In this document: positions 36,801-46,345 of the stretch, piece after piece | Layout: each line of letters opens with the position of its first letter | Numbering within the stretch: position 1 is the stretch's first letter | Program-made: the position numbers and the translations under genes | Origin: Leguminivora glycinivorella | Taxonomy: Eukaryota > Arthropoda > Insecta > Lepidoptera > Tortricidae | NCBI RefSeq assembly: GCF_023078275.1 | Contig: NC_062977.1 | Location: forward strand, 11,429,118-11,493,117 | Reading direction: 5' to 3' | Length of the DNA stretch: 64,000 bases | The notes under the pieces: generated by a model | The model's database searches: none | The model's input: the letters and a program-made list of their open reading frames with translations, nothing else | What the model was told of the DNA's origin: nothing

Positions 36801-39800
36801 AACTAAGGTAAGGTATTAACTACTAAATTGATACTCCTTGCTTAAAACGAGGTTTTATTTGCGGCTTGAACTACTAAATTAAATTCGACGGTAATATAAT
36901 ATGGCATGTTGAAAATTATTGAACAGCCGGAGTGTGACGGATAGGTAATCTGTGGAACACTTATCTATTCCGAGCCATTCCGAGCACAACACATTTCTCT
37001 TCAATACATTATCTATGATATGATGATCACACACAACTGAATTTTGGTTATGAATTTATTTTATGAATGTTAACAGGATAAATTAGTTCACAGGAATTAG
37101 CAATTCGTCACTATTTGTCTACAGACGTTGCTTAGATACTTAACTGATCAATGGGATTCAGAGTAGGAATTCATTACATGTAAGTGTGTAGGGCCGGCCT
37201 AAGGATCTGGTCATTACCATTACATATATATTGTATTTACCTATTATTGCATGGCGCTATAAGGGTTAAAGTTGTAATTTATAATTCCATGCGTTTAATA
37301 CACGACGTTTGGCATAGATAGATGATTAATTTGTGAGCGTCAGGACCCCTGACCACTACAGATATTTGATGTTTAGTACATACTAAAATTTAGTACCTAT
37401 TTGATACTATTTGGTACCTGAGTACATATATTTGGTACCTCCACTGATATCGAAAAATCGAGCGAATAAAGTGGCCAGACATTCTGACGTCAGGATGTCT
37501 GGACCATTTTTGGTTTACATAGTTCTAGACAACACTACTAATTGATATCTTAGTCAATATTTACTACCTATTTGGTACCTGTCAATATATTTTTTTCAAA
37601 TTTTTTTGGCGTACCAGAAAAAAGTTATGATGGAATTTAAACGATTTTGAAGTATGTAGCGCCTGTCAAAAGAATAGAGGCAAATCCGCCTGCCCTCCTG
37701 ACAAGTTACAAGTGGGGTATTGTTAGAAAGAGGTCAGACTGTACATATCAAAACTATTTTTTATAATTTTTTTGTTGTGAAAAAAAAATAGTCCCCCCCC
37801 CTATCTCCGAAGTTTACCAACGAAAATTCATGATTTTTTTACCAAATATGGCTATTATAATAAATATTACAGGAAAAATAAAATCGTACACATCTTGAAA
37901 ACTTTTTATTTTATTTATAAAAACCTTTCAGATTAAAATTTTCAATTTCACCGCCCTTGCGGGTGTTTATTGTACCTGTAATTTTTACAGAATAACAATA
38001 AAAGTACCTGCACGGGAAGCATGGTCGCGCGATAGACGATAAAATATCAGGCCGTCCCTATCGCACTTACAAATAGTGCGATAGGGACGGCCTGCTATTT
38101 TATCGTCTATCGCGCGACCATGCTTCCCGTGCTGCTTTCAAACAGAGGAAAAATGGTTAAAATCGGTTCACGCAATAAATAATTATCCCATAAATATCAT
38201 CTTCCATACTTTAAGCTCGCGCACATTAGTTTACTCAATTTGCCGATAGATGTCGCTGTACGTTGAACGCTCATTTCCTACATCGCGTTTTTCCTGCGAG
38301 TGACTTGACGACAATGTAAACTATTGAAGTCGAATTGTCCTGATTTTCTTTGGACGTTGTCTAATCTAAATATATAAAAGAAGAAGCTGACTGACTGACT
38401 GACATATCAACGCACAGCCGAAACCGCTGGTCCTAGAGATTTCAAATTTGGCACGTAGGTTCCTTATATAGTGTAGAGGAGCACTAAGAAAGGATTTTCC
38501 AAAATTCATCTCCTAAGGGGGTCAAATGGGGGTTCAAAGTTTGTATGGGGAAACAAGATTAGTTTGACTATTTTATTCGAAACTTCACAGGAAGATTCCT
38601 TAAGACATATGACTGAATACGTGTTTCAGGTTTTTTGAAAATTTAACCCCTAAAAGGGTGAAAAGGGGGTGATAAAGTCAAAAAATCAATATGGGTATCG
38701 TTTTTATGGTTTATCGGGTCGCTGATCACGATAAATACAACGTTTTTAAAATCTAACGAGGCGGAAGTGAAATACCTTCTCCCCTGTTGTGGTGCAATGG
38801 GGTTTAAATATCAAAAAAATATATAAAAGAAGATATTGACTGACTGACTGACATATCAACACACAGCCGAAACCGCTGGTCCTAGAGATTTCAAATTTGG
38901 CACGTAGGTTCCTTATATAGTGTAGAGGAGCACTAAGAAATGATTTTCCAAAATTCACCTCCTAAGGAGGTCAAATGGGGTTCAAAGTTTGTATGGGGAA
39001 ACAAGATTAGTTTGACTATTTTATTCGAAACTTCACAGGAAGATTCCTTAAGACATATGACTGAATACGTGTTTCAGGTTTTTTGAAAATTTAACCCCTA
39101 AAAGGGTGAAAAGGGGGTGATAAAGTCAAAAAATCAATATGGGTATCGTTTTTATGGTTTATCGGGTCGCTGATCACGATAAATACAACGTTTTTTAAAA
39201 TCTAACGAGGCGGAAGTGAAATACCTTCTCCCCTGTTGTGGTGCAATGGGGTTTATAAATATATAAAAGAAGATATTGACTGACTGATTGACATATCAAC
39301 ACACAGCCGAAACCGCTGGTCCTAGAGATTTCAAATTTGGCACATAGCTAGGTTCCTTATATGGCGTAGAGGAGCACTAAGAAAGGATTTTTCAAAATTC
39401 TCCTCTTAAAAGGGTGAAATGGGGGTTCAAAGTTTGTATGGGGAAACAAGATTAGTTTGACTATTTTATTCGAAACTTCACAGGAGGATTCCTAAAGACA
39501 TATGACTAAATACATGTTTCAGGTTTTTTGAAAATTTGACCCCTAAAGGGGTGCAAAGGGGGTAAAGTCAAAAACACAATATGGGTATCGTTTTTATGGT
39601 TTATCGGGTCGCTGATCACGATAAATACAACGATTTTTAAATCTAATGAGGTGGAAAATAAATTTTCTCCCCTGTTATTGTGCAATGGGGTTAAAATATC
39701 CAAAATAGCCATAAGTATAGCTTTAGTTTTTATCTTTACTTCTGGTTCAAGAGATTTCAAATTGACACGGAAGTTCCTTAGAGGAGCACTAAGAAAGGAT

Positions 39801-41579
39801 TTTTCAAAGTTCACCTCCTAGCATGATAAATTGACAGGGGCAAGGACAGGGACAGAGCCAGGGACAGGGACAGGGACAGGGACAGAGACAGGAACGGGAT
39901 AGGGTTAGGGATAGGGATAGGGATAGGGATAGGGATTGGGATTGGGATATGGATAGGGATATGGATATGGATAGGGATTGGGATTGGGATTGGGATAGGG
40001 ATAGGGATAGGGTTAGGGATAGGGATAGGGATTGGAATTGGGATTGGGATAGGGATAGGGATAGGGATAGGGTTAGGGATAGGCATTGGGATTGGGATTG
40101 GGATAGGGATAGGGATAGGGATAGGGATTGGGATAGGGATAGGGATAGGGATAGGGATATGGATAGGGATAGGGATAGGGATATGGATAGGGATAGGGAT
40201 AGGGATAGGGATATGGATAGGGATAGGGATAGGGATTGGGATTGGGATTGGGATAAGGATAGGGGTAGGGGTAGGGATAGGGATCGGGATCGGGATCGGG
40301 ATCGGGATAGGGATAGAAATAGGGATAAAAATAGGGGATGGGGACGGGGATAGGGATAGGGGAGGGACGGGGACAGGGACGGAACGGGGACGGGGACAAA
40401 GATAGAGATAGGGACGTGGATAAGAATAGGGATTGGGGTCGGAATAATCGGTCGGCAATCGATATTTAGGCAGTGTAAAATGCAGGTGGCCCAGTGGGAA
40501 GGTATTATAAGTAAGTAGGCATCGGCGAGTATCCTGCATCCGTAAACTATTACATTCAATGTGCTGTAAGAAGATCGTTGTTTGCTTGCCTTTTATATGT
40601 TTACGTTTGCAATAAGTATAAGCAAAATGGAAAAAATTGTAAGCGATAATGCAAGGAAGTACTTTTTACCCTACCGACCATAGCGTCGAGTCGAGATACT
40701 GGCTATGTGGGTTGTATGAAGTTTCCCCAGTATAAATATTTATATAGGTAAAATACATACATATTCGCACCTACGCTGTGGTCGCTGTGTAACAATTCTA
40801 CAATCATTGCAAGAATTTCTTTTAAAACAATATTAATATGTGTAAGGTACAGTCAGCCAAAACCGGACCGTACAGCAAATAGATCAGTTACAATGGCCCT
40901 CCAGTCGAGAATTGCCCCGCTTTACCTTAATCGAAATAATCGCGGACAGATGTACCTACAAAGAAACCTACGGATCCAAATGAAAATCTTATTTTTTGTA
41001 AACGTTTCAATAACAATACTTTTATTACGCGGGCGAAGCCGCGGGTAAAAGCTAGTTAATAATAAAATACAATATGTATTAAATATTACTTGTTATGTGG
41101 GAAATTGAGTCTAGAGGGATTTAGTAAAGTCTGTAGAATATGAATAACAATTGATGATTCAACAATTGAACATTTGTACGGAACCCTCGGTGGGCGAGTC
41201 CGACTCGCACTTGGCCGGTTTTTTTACCCTAAATCTGCCCTGCCAAACCCAACCCAACGAGCTATAGCCGGGGCGACAGGCTTTTGTTGGACCGGCAAAG
41301 CCAAAAAGGATTTGGTGCCCTACCAAATCCTTAAAATAAGCCTCTGCTTTTGTGTTCTGTAATGTATTGTAGCTATCTATGGTTGTATTGTCGCAGCAAC
41401 CTATCCACCTATACCGCGCGTGCTGCTTCACGGAATGGTGCTGCCTGGAGCGCAGCGGCACGGAGCTGCAGCCGCCCGAGCGGCCCGCCTCGCTGTTCGA
41501 GGGGCTGGTGGGCCGCCTGCTCCTGGCCCGGGACATGCAGGCCGTGCAGCTCGCGCACTTCCCCGCCTACACTGTCTAG
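24845..41579 (+). CDS. LanC-like protein (LANCL1/2 type), eight coding exons
   Basis: Eukaryotic LanC-like proteins resemble bacterial lanthionine cyclases; they bind zinc and glutathione and add glutathione to dehydrated residues in damaged proteins. Exons are 24845-24931, 25014-25196, 25288-25442, 26302-26440, 27869-28009, 28867-29052, 36661-36807 and 41397-41579; all are GT-AG and in phase, giving 406 residues, the usual family length. The repeated double-glycine toroid motifs are present: YTGSAGLALYYF, CGDAGPLALA, LYGKSGYLYALLFVN, LGGAHGVAGILYIL, QWCHGAPG, SICHGVSGNAY and SLFEGLVG. The zinc ligands are Cys282 (WCHGAPG), Cys328 and His329 (ICHG), with the 46-residue spacing known from human LANCL1. 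The first intron is 82 bp; reading through it gives a misleading 69-codon frame. Introns 6 (7.6 kb) and 7 (4.6 kb) are filled with repeats. The last exon is GC-rich, unlike the rest. Confidence 0.94.
26552..27628. mobile_element. piggyBac-like non-autonomous element with nested insertion, in LanC-like intron 4
   Basis: The ends CCCTTAAATGCATG and CATGCATTTAAGGG are inverted copies flanked by TTAA (26548-26551 and 27629-27632), the piggyBac signature. A second member, 505 bp, lies at 59852-60356. This copy is longer because of two extra segments, about 26915-27330 and 27410-27532. Confidence 0.85.
27410..27532. mobile_element. 123-bp nested TTAA-flanked MITE
   Basis: The sequence CACTTTCG...CGAAAGTG lies between two TTAA tetranucleotides (27406-27409, 27533-27536), inside the larger piggyBac-like copy. 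The sibling element at 59.9-60.4 kb has tttagtattaaaatcgg at the matching place, with a single TTAA and no insertion. It is GC-rich and non-coding. Confidence 0.75.
28401..28601. mobile_element. MITE with TACAGTC ends in LanC-like intron 5
   Basis: Left terminus tacagtcagc with agcggat a few bases in; right terminus atccgct followed by gctgactgta. The termini are inverted copies around about 200 bp of non-coding DNA. Confidence 0.7.
29708..30240 (+). repeat. dispersed repeat (agggttcc family) in LanC-like intron 6
   Basis: Begins tagggttccataccaaaagg, has a ctgtctgtctgtctgtc run and continues gaaatttgg and cccccccccttatctccgaa. A related stretch (cccccctatctccgaagttt, caccgcccttgcgggtgt) lies at about 37690-38000 in the next intron. 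Confidence 0.7.
30705..31400 (+). repeat. left arm of a large inverted repeat in LanC-like intron 6
   Basis: Segments of this stretch recur in reverse order and orientation at 34340-35275. Examples are ctacattataaaggttt with the inverted aaacctttataatgtag, ttacgatcaaagat with atctttgatcgtaa, and atttttataacaag with cttgttataaaaat. It includes a tRNA-like block near 30803-30885 (gtctgggttcgattctgg), so a SINE is part of the duplicated unit. Confidence 0.7.
31548..33270. mobile_element. 1.7-kb element of spaced CATAAT / CAGAA motifs
   Basis: The ends are imperfect inverted copies (ggggtctctattggttccca on the left; tgggaaagaaagggatccc on the right). Between them lie dozens of short phrases such as gtcataa, ccataat, gcagaa and tctgcc, spaced roughly 15-25 bp. 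They run mostly as CATAAT in the left half and as ATTATG in the right half. No protein frame of note. In the middle is a small tandem array (32671-32925). The class of element is unknown to me. Confidence 0.55.
32671..32925 (+). repeat. two and a half tandem copies of a 105-110 bp unit
   Basis: Each unit has ctaac...acacgagg(t/a)aa, agggttac/att, then gacggagccccgctac, a short stem gcgggcctc or tcggggctc, and ctatttccgctctaagg. The cccgctac(g/t)cggg(g)c part can form a hairpin. It sits in the centre of the 31548-33270 element. Confidence 0.75.
33640..33780 (+). repeat. fragment of the 20.6/54.3-kb repeat family
   Basis: Has ttgcgttgtactttcctcgc, ggggaaaagtttcgtgttac and cgggtgcaaatgtattttac in common with 20900-21120. 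Confidence 0.65.
34340..35275 (-). repeat. right arm of the large inverted repeat in LanC-like intron 6
   Basis: Partner of 30705-31400. It carries the inverted tRNA-like block at about 35100-35165 (ctgcccgggctcgaaaccag). The two arms have diverged and differ by indels. Confidence 0.7.
38010..38132. repeat. 123-bp near-perfect palindrome
   Basis: The left arm gcacgggaagcatggtcgcg, then cgatagacgataaaat and ccgtccctatcgcac, meets a loop of about ten bases; the right arm is its almost exact reverse complement. RNA or single-stranded DNA would fold into a hairpin of over 50 pairs. It lies in LanC-like intron 7 and has a shorter relative at 1248-1318. Confidence 0.9.
38371..39700 (+). repeat. 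three tandem copies of a 440-bp unit
   Basis: Copies begin at about 38371, 38821 and 39261 with atataaaagaag followed by a gactgactgac run, then acagccgaaaccgctggtcc. They end with ccttctcccctgttgtggtg and caatggggttt. Copies 1 and 2 are nearly identical; copy 3 is more diverged. A degraded start of a fourth (ggttcaagagatttcaaatt, ggagcactaagaaaggattt) reaches about 39820. Confidence 0.9.
39830..40440 (+). repeat. GGGATA-type hexanucleotide minisatellite
   Basis: About 600 bp of GGGATA with interspersed variants GGGATT, GGATAT, GGGTTA, GGGATC and GGGACA. Runs of three guanines every six bases make the + strand prone to G-quadruplex folding. The open frames across it (Arg-Asp repeats on +, Pro-Ile, Ser-Leu and Pro-Tyr repeats on -) follow from the six-base period and are not genes. 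It lies in LanC-like intron 7. Confidence 0.95.
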
Positions 41580-41861
41580 TCACATCTTATTCGATTACAT
41601 TCTTATCTGCAAATAATCACTGTTTCATTTCTTTAGACGAACTATCTGCTTCGAGTAGTGGTGGGCAAACTTTTACCATTGGCGGCTTTTACAATTTTAG
41701 GGCTAGATTTACACCAAAAATGCATTCTTACTATAGTGCTGGCCATATCACACGCTATTTCTAAGGACCGGTGGAGGGCCGGATAACATCCTTTCGCAGG
41801 CCTGATTTCGCTCGCGTGCCGTACTTTGCCTACCATTGGCCTAGAGCCTGGTGGATAATGA

Positions 41862-41945
41862 ACCTGCCTACTAAGCTTGGGTTTGAATCCCGGTAAGAGC
41901 ATTTCTGTGTCTGAGTTATAGCCGTTATGGGTGTTTCCTATGTAT
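41862..41945 (+). mobile_element. tRNA-derived SINE fragment
   Basis: Has the B-box-like gggtttgaatcccggtaaga followed by gcatttctgtg, in the same order as the SINE at 8907-9060 read on its own strand. Confidence 0.6.
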
Positions 41946-41950
41946 GTACA

Positions 41951-42167
41951 TACAGTCAACCAATGAGGAGGCACACTGACATTTTATCCCGCCAGGCGGC
42001 GCCTGTGCAAGTGTCTAGGCATGTCACTGTCATTCATATGTGACAGAGAGAGAGAGAAATATCCTCTTCTCGCTCTCACTTATGAAATTATTTATCTGTG
42101 CAATGGGCTAATAAGGTGGCGCCATCTGTCATAATCTTTGAGTGTGCCTACTCATTGGTTGACTGTA
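41951..42167. mobile_element. MITE with TACAGTC ends
   Basis: Left tacagtcaaccaatgagga... and right tactcattggttgactgta are inverted copies; gcacactgac/gtgtgcc is mirrored further in. It contains a short gagagagagaga run. Confidence 0.85.
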
Positions 42168-42240
42168 CAGTCGCCATCAGATATGTCGTAGTGGTCAAGG
42201 TGCTCACAAATATCTGAACACGCCTCTATTGTCTATTTAT
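42166..42240 (+). mobile_element. half MITE sharing its TA with the preceding element
   Basis: The sequence tacagtcgccatcagatat and the inner aatatctgaacacgcct match one end of the element at 9171-9307. The other end is missing. Confidence 0.65.
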
Positions 42241-42244
42241 TTGT

Positions 42245-43685
42245 TTACGATAGCGTCTTCAAATATAGTTGCGTTCTCCGGCCGTACCTAGTGTTTGTAT
42301 ATTAAATGTATTTATCTGAGTAAGTAGTAGGTACCCACAATACAAGCATTCATGCGCTTAGTCCATCTGTGTAAGATGTGGTATTGATTTATTACTTCCG
42401 TCCCTAACTAATTTCCGTCTTACGTCGGTAAGTCGAAGGGAATCACGATTTATTTCAGCCACTGATGAGAAAGGTCGTTTGCAGCTCATTCGCTGAAATG
42501 AGGTGAAATGAAATAAAATAAGGTGTTGTTGACCGAATCAATAGTATTTGTCTCCACTCTCCTCATATGATATTCTATTACAAAATCCGTATTTCAAGTA
42601 GGTATCCTACAGATTTACACTACATTTGTAAAATAAAAATGTAAAGCACATTATTGGAATAAAATAATAATAAAAAAAAACACATTTTTTGTAAAAATAT
42701 TTTATTACTTAATCTATTGATTCTTATTAATTTAATATCACCCGGTTTAAGTTTTTCGTCATACAAACATGCAAATAACAGACCTTTTAACTTTAGCGGC
42801 AAAGAGCTGATCATATTACTTATATTTTAATAAAAAGAAATACTATTGTACAAATATTTGATAATGCGAAACACAATAGTAAATAGAAATCTGCACATTA
42901 AGCAAATATCATTATCAGAGTTTAATCCACGAATACGTGTTACTTTATTATTTACCTCAGCATTAATAATATTGGAAGTCCTACATACTTAACGACATAA
43001 CTCACATAACACATTAATAGATTCAATAATTGATTATAATATACTTTCTAATAACTAAAATCAACTAAGTCCTGTAATATTCTTACATTACGTTTGTATG
43101 CTTTCATATTTTAATTCTTAAAATAAATCTTAGGTATACATTTTGTGTTAATCCTCGCTTAGTTTGAGGTTACCTACTCACGTTTACAATACGAGTATGT
43201 ATGTATGTATTGTTTTGTATTTATGTCATAAGTATCATAACACGAGACCATGCTGACATTACTGACTTTTACTCGCTTCTTGTCTGGAATAAAATATTTA
43301 TCCATAAAACAATCATAGTCGATATATTAAGGTATATATAATTACGTTATACATGTATTAACCAAATGATTATAATCAAAGCAGTCTGCAATAGCAGTAG
43401 CGATTAATTAACTTATTGAAATTTAAACCATAACATATTTCGGGTGTCCATGGGCGGCGGTGATCGCTTGCCATCAGGCGACCTGTCTGCTCGTTTGCCT
43501 CCTATCCCATAAAAAAAAATTATTGCATTGTCGCCCCGAAAATTTATATTTTTCAAAAATAATAATATTAAACATCAATAATTGTGTGATAAAAGTGCAA
43601 TTAACATATGAATCAACTTTTCCTTGCCTGTTATTGCCATGGTTACGGTCCCCTGAGTCACGCTGGTTTTATGCAAACATGCATT
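42245..43685. other. AT-rich intergenic stretch
   Basis: This lies between the tail-to-tail LanC-like and IPP genes. No gene, inverted termini or tandem arrays are recognised apart from a short (atgt)n run near 43195. It may include the LanC-like 3' untranslated region. Confidence 0.45.
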
Positions 43686-43686
43686 T

Positions 43687-44230
43687 TTAGGGTTCCGTAG
43701 TCAACTAGGAACCCTTATAGTTTCGCCATGTCTGTCTGTCCGTCCGTCCGTCCGTCCGTCCGCGGATAATCTCAGTAACCGTTAGCACTAGAAAGCTGAA
43801 ATTTTGTACCAATATGTATATCAATCACGCCGACAAAGTGCAAAAATAAAAAATGGAAAAAAATGTTTTATTAGGGTACCCCCCCCTACATGTAAAGTGG
43901 GGGCTGATATTTTTTTTCATTCCAACCCCAACGTGTGATATATTGTTGGATAGGTATTTAAAAATGAATAAGGGTTTACTAAGATGGTTTTTTGATAATA
44001 TTAGTATTTTCGAAAATAATCGCTCCTAAAGGAAAAAAAAGTGCGTCCCCCCCCCTCTAACTTTTGAACCGTATGTTTAAAAAATATGAAAAAAATCACA
44101 AAAGTAGAACTTTATAAAGACTTTCTAGGAAAATTGTTTTGAACTTGATAGGTTCAGTAGTTTTTGAGAAAAATACGGAAAACTACGGAACCCTACACTG
44201 AGCGTGGCCCGACACGCTCTTGGCCGGTTT
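43687..44230 (+). repeat. dispersed repeat (agggttccgtag ... cttggccggtt)
   Basis: Starts tagggttccgtagtcaacta, has a tgtctgtctgtccgtccg run and ends gacacgctcttggccggttt, giving the same overall plan as the copy at 17325-18062. Confidence 0.75.
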
Positions 44231-44292
44231 TCTGGTGTTAACAAGCCCTTTCCTTATTTTGCCACCTATAAACATGGACTCATCATTTCATT

Positions 44293-44600
44293 ACAGCCAT
44301 TAATCGCCCACTGCTGAGCATAGGCCTCCCTTCGTGTACGCCACTTATCCCGGTCCTGGGCTAATCTCATCCAGAAGTGCCCCGCAGTTTTTCGAATGTC
44401 GTCCACCCAACGAGCCAACGGATGCCAGGCGCTTCTTACATCCGATATCCGATAGCGGCCACCATTCGGTCAACATTTTGGTCCACCTGCCATCACTCTG
44501 CCTGGCAACATGCCCCGCCAAACATGGATTACATGCATGCTTGCATAATTTCAGTTGGAAGTGGAAGGCCTAGGCGAACTTTTCTTGATCAAATCGGGGA
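44293..44600 (-). pseudogene. 3' end of a LINE
   Basis: Read on the minus strand this encodes pieces of the LINE tail. The + strand landmark cccactgctgagcataggcc lies near the element's 3' end. A frameshifted W-D-D-I-R and A-Q-D-R-x-x-W motif is recognisable. It is too decayed to give a single frame. Confidence 0.6.
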
Positions 44601-44896
44601 AATATTGCAAAAAGGCCAGGCCAGAAGTACTCGAAACCGACGAGCGTGTATGAGAAACGTTATGAAAGTGTGTGAAGCGAAATTAGTTTGTCAGGATCGT
44701 AGTAAATGGAAATCCGTGATCTCTGCCTACCCATCTGGGAAACAGGTGTGATTGTATGTATGTATGTATGTAATTTTGCATAAAACCAGCGTGACTTAGG
44801 GGACCGTAACCATGACAATAACAGGCAAGAAAAAGTTGATTCATCCATATCCGACAGGGTTGGTCCATTATTTACGTTATGCGTACCTAAGATACA

Positions 44897-45038
44897 CAGT
44901 CACCGGTAAAAATAAGTGATGATTTCTGTACCTTGTCGCTTTTAATCACTTGACAACTTCGTATGACATTTCAAACAAGATGTTAATGTGACAAGGTACA
45001 GAAATCATCAGATCATCACTTATTTATGCCGGTGACTG
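44897..45038. mobile_element. MITE with CAGTCACCGG ends
   Basis: Left cagtcaccggtaaaaataag and the following gtgatgatttctgtaccttg are mirrored by caaggtacagaaatcatca...cttatttatgccggtgactg on the right. Confidence 0.85.
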
Positions 45039-45144
45039 TACTTAAATAAACGTAAACAAATATTTTTTACGTTTTCGGGTAGTTACAACACTTTGCAAAA
45101 CCAAGCGGATGTGTCGTTGAGCGACATGTCTTCAACCTACTATA

Positions 45145-46168
45145 CTATACTGGATGTATTTTGATAGCGGCTCAGTGAGGGCAGCTACCAGATCTCGTGT
45201 TGCTACGCGAAGCGGTCTTAGGAGACCTTCCTTTGTTTTTCAATTTATGAAAATTGCCGTTTACAAATTTTGGAAAAATTATACAGGGTAAAATTCCTCG
45301 CCAGTCTACCCGTGACCACGAACATAATGTGATGTTCGAAAAGTCGAGCCAAATATAAATGTAAGTGTTTACGCGATTAAGTCCCGTTTCGTTCTAAAAT
45401 TATGAGTGCAAATCGTGTTAGTTTAAACCAATATATCATACAGGGTGCAAGAAAAAAAGTCCTTTTTCACAAACTTTTTTTTTTGACGCCAATCGATCCC
45501 GTTCCTATCAAGGATCAAAAGCTTGTATGTGATCAAAAAAAAAATTCCGACGAGAAAAGCCACAAATCGCGAAATTTTTTCCATACAATTTGTATGTTTT
45601 TTTTTTTTCACATGGTGTTTTCTGATGCCAATGGAATCCCTATTCAATATCGATAAATTGGGCTCAACTTGCGGTAATGTACTAAAGACCCACAAATTGA
45701 AGAAAACTTTTTCCCCATTTTCCCCTTAGTAAAATGTATGGAAAATGTATCCATTGATTTGTGGGCTTTTAGTGCATTGCCGTGAGTTGACCCCAAGCAA
45801 GCATTGATACTGAATAGGAATGGAATTAATTGCCATAAAAAAACACCATGTGAAAAAAAATGTTTTTTCATACAAATTGTATGGGAAAAGTTTTTCGCGA
45901 TTTGTGACTTTTCTAGCCGGAATTTTTTTTTGAGCCCATACAAGCTTCTCATCCGATCCCATGCCTATCCATGGGATCGATTGGCGTCAAAAAAAGTTTG
46001 TCAAAAATGCCGTTTTTCTCGCACCCTGTACGTTTTTTCCAAAATCTGTAAATGCCATTTCTCATCCATTTTAAATCTAGGGAAGGTCTCCTTAGACCAT
46101 ATTCGCGTAGGACCATGGAATCTCATAGCTGCCCTTACTGACCCGCTATCAAAATACACCCTGTATAG
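45145..46168. mobile_element. foldback element, about 1 kb
   Basis: Nearly the whole element is one inverted repeat. Left tgtattttgatagcggctca, gaccttcc, cgccaatcgatccc, ccacaaatcgcgaaa and cacatggtgtttt all recur in reverse order and orientation on the right, meeting near 45720. The left arm is longer by about 150 bp (about 45289-45440), a segment bounded by acagggt on both sides. Its longest frame (178 codons at 45804-46340) is not a supported gene. Confidence 0.85.
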
Positions 46169-46345
46169 TCGTGTACTGTTTTCATTTACTCTCCACTGGC
46201 TTAAGCAGCCTTTGGAGGGTAGACTTTGTTTACTTTTTATTGAAATACCTAAAGAAGATTACAATGAGGGCGCAATATTTAAACCAACCTCTGCTTATAA
46301 TGACCACAGTTTATTATTTCGAAATGCTTTAAATGCATAAGCAAT

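Noticed and set aside
38371..39820. CRISPR-like regular repeats
   Set aside because: Units are 440 bp with no short repeat/unique spacer pattern, and the genome is animal.
39830..40440. Interstitial telomere
   Set aside because: The unit is GGGATA, not the insect telomere unit TTAGG, and it lies inside an intron.
39804..40559. Long open frames of 251, 242, 134 and 108 codons on both strands
   Set aside because: They are the translation of a six-base GGGATA repeat in different frames (Pro-Ile, Ser-Leu, Pro-Tyr, Arg-Asp); any frame stays open because the repeat length is a multiple of three.
44660..44868. Small open frames near 44.7 kb repeated at 43.6 kb (FLACYCHGYG-like)
   Set aside because: The shared phrase (catgcaaac/ccagcgtgac...ggttacgg) is a dispersed repeat fragment present in both orientations, not a conserved protein.
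45804..46340. 178-codon frame as a gene
   Set aside because: It runs across one arm and the end of a foldback element, has no recognisable domain and no support from splice or start context.
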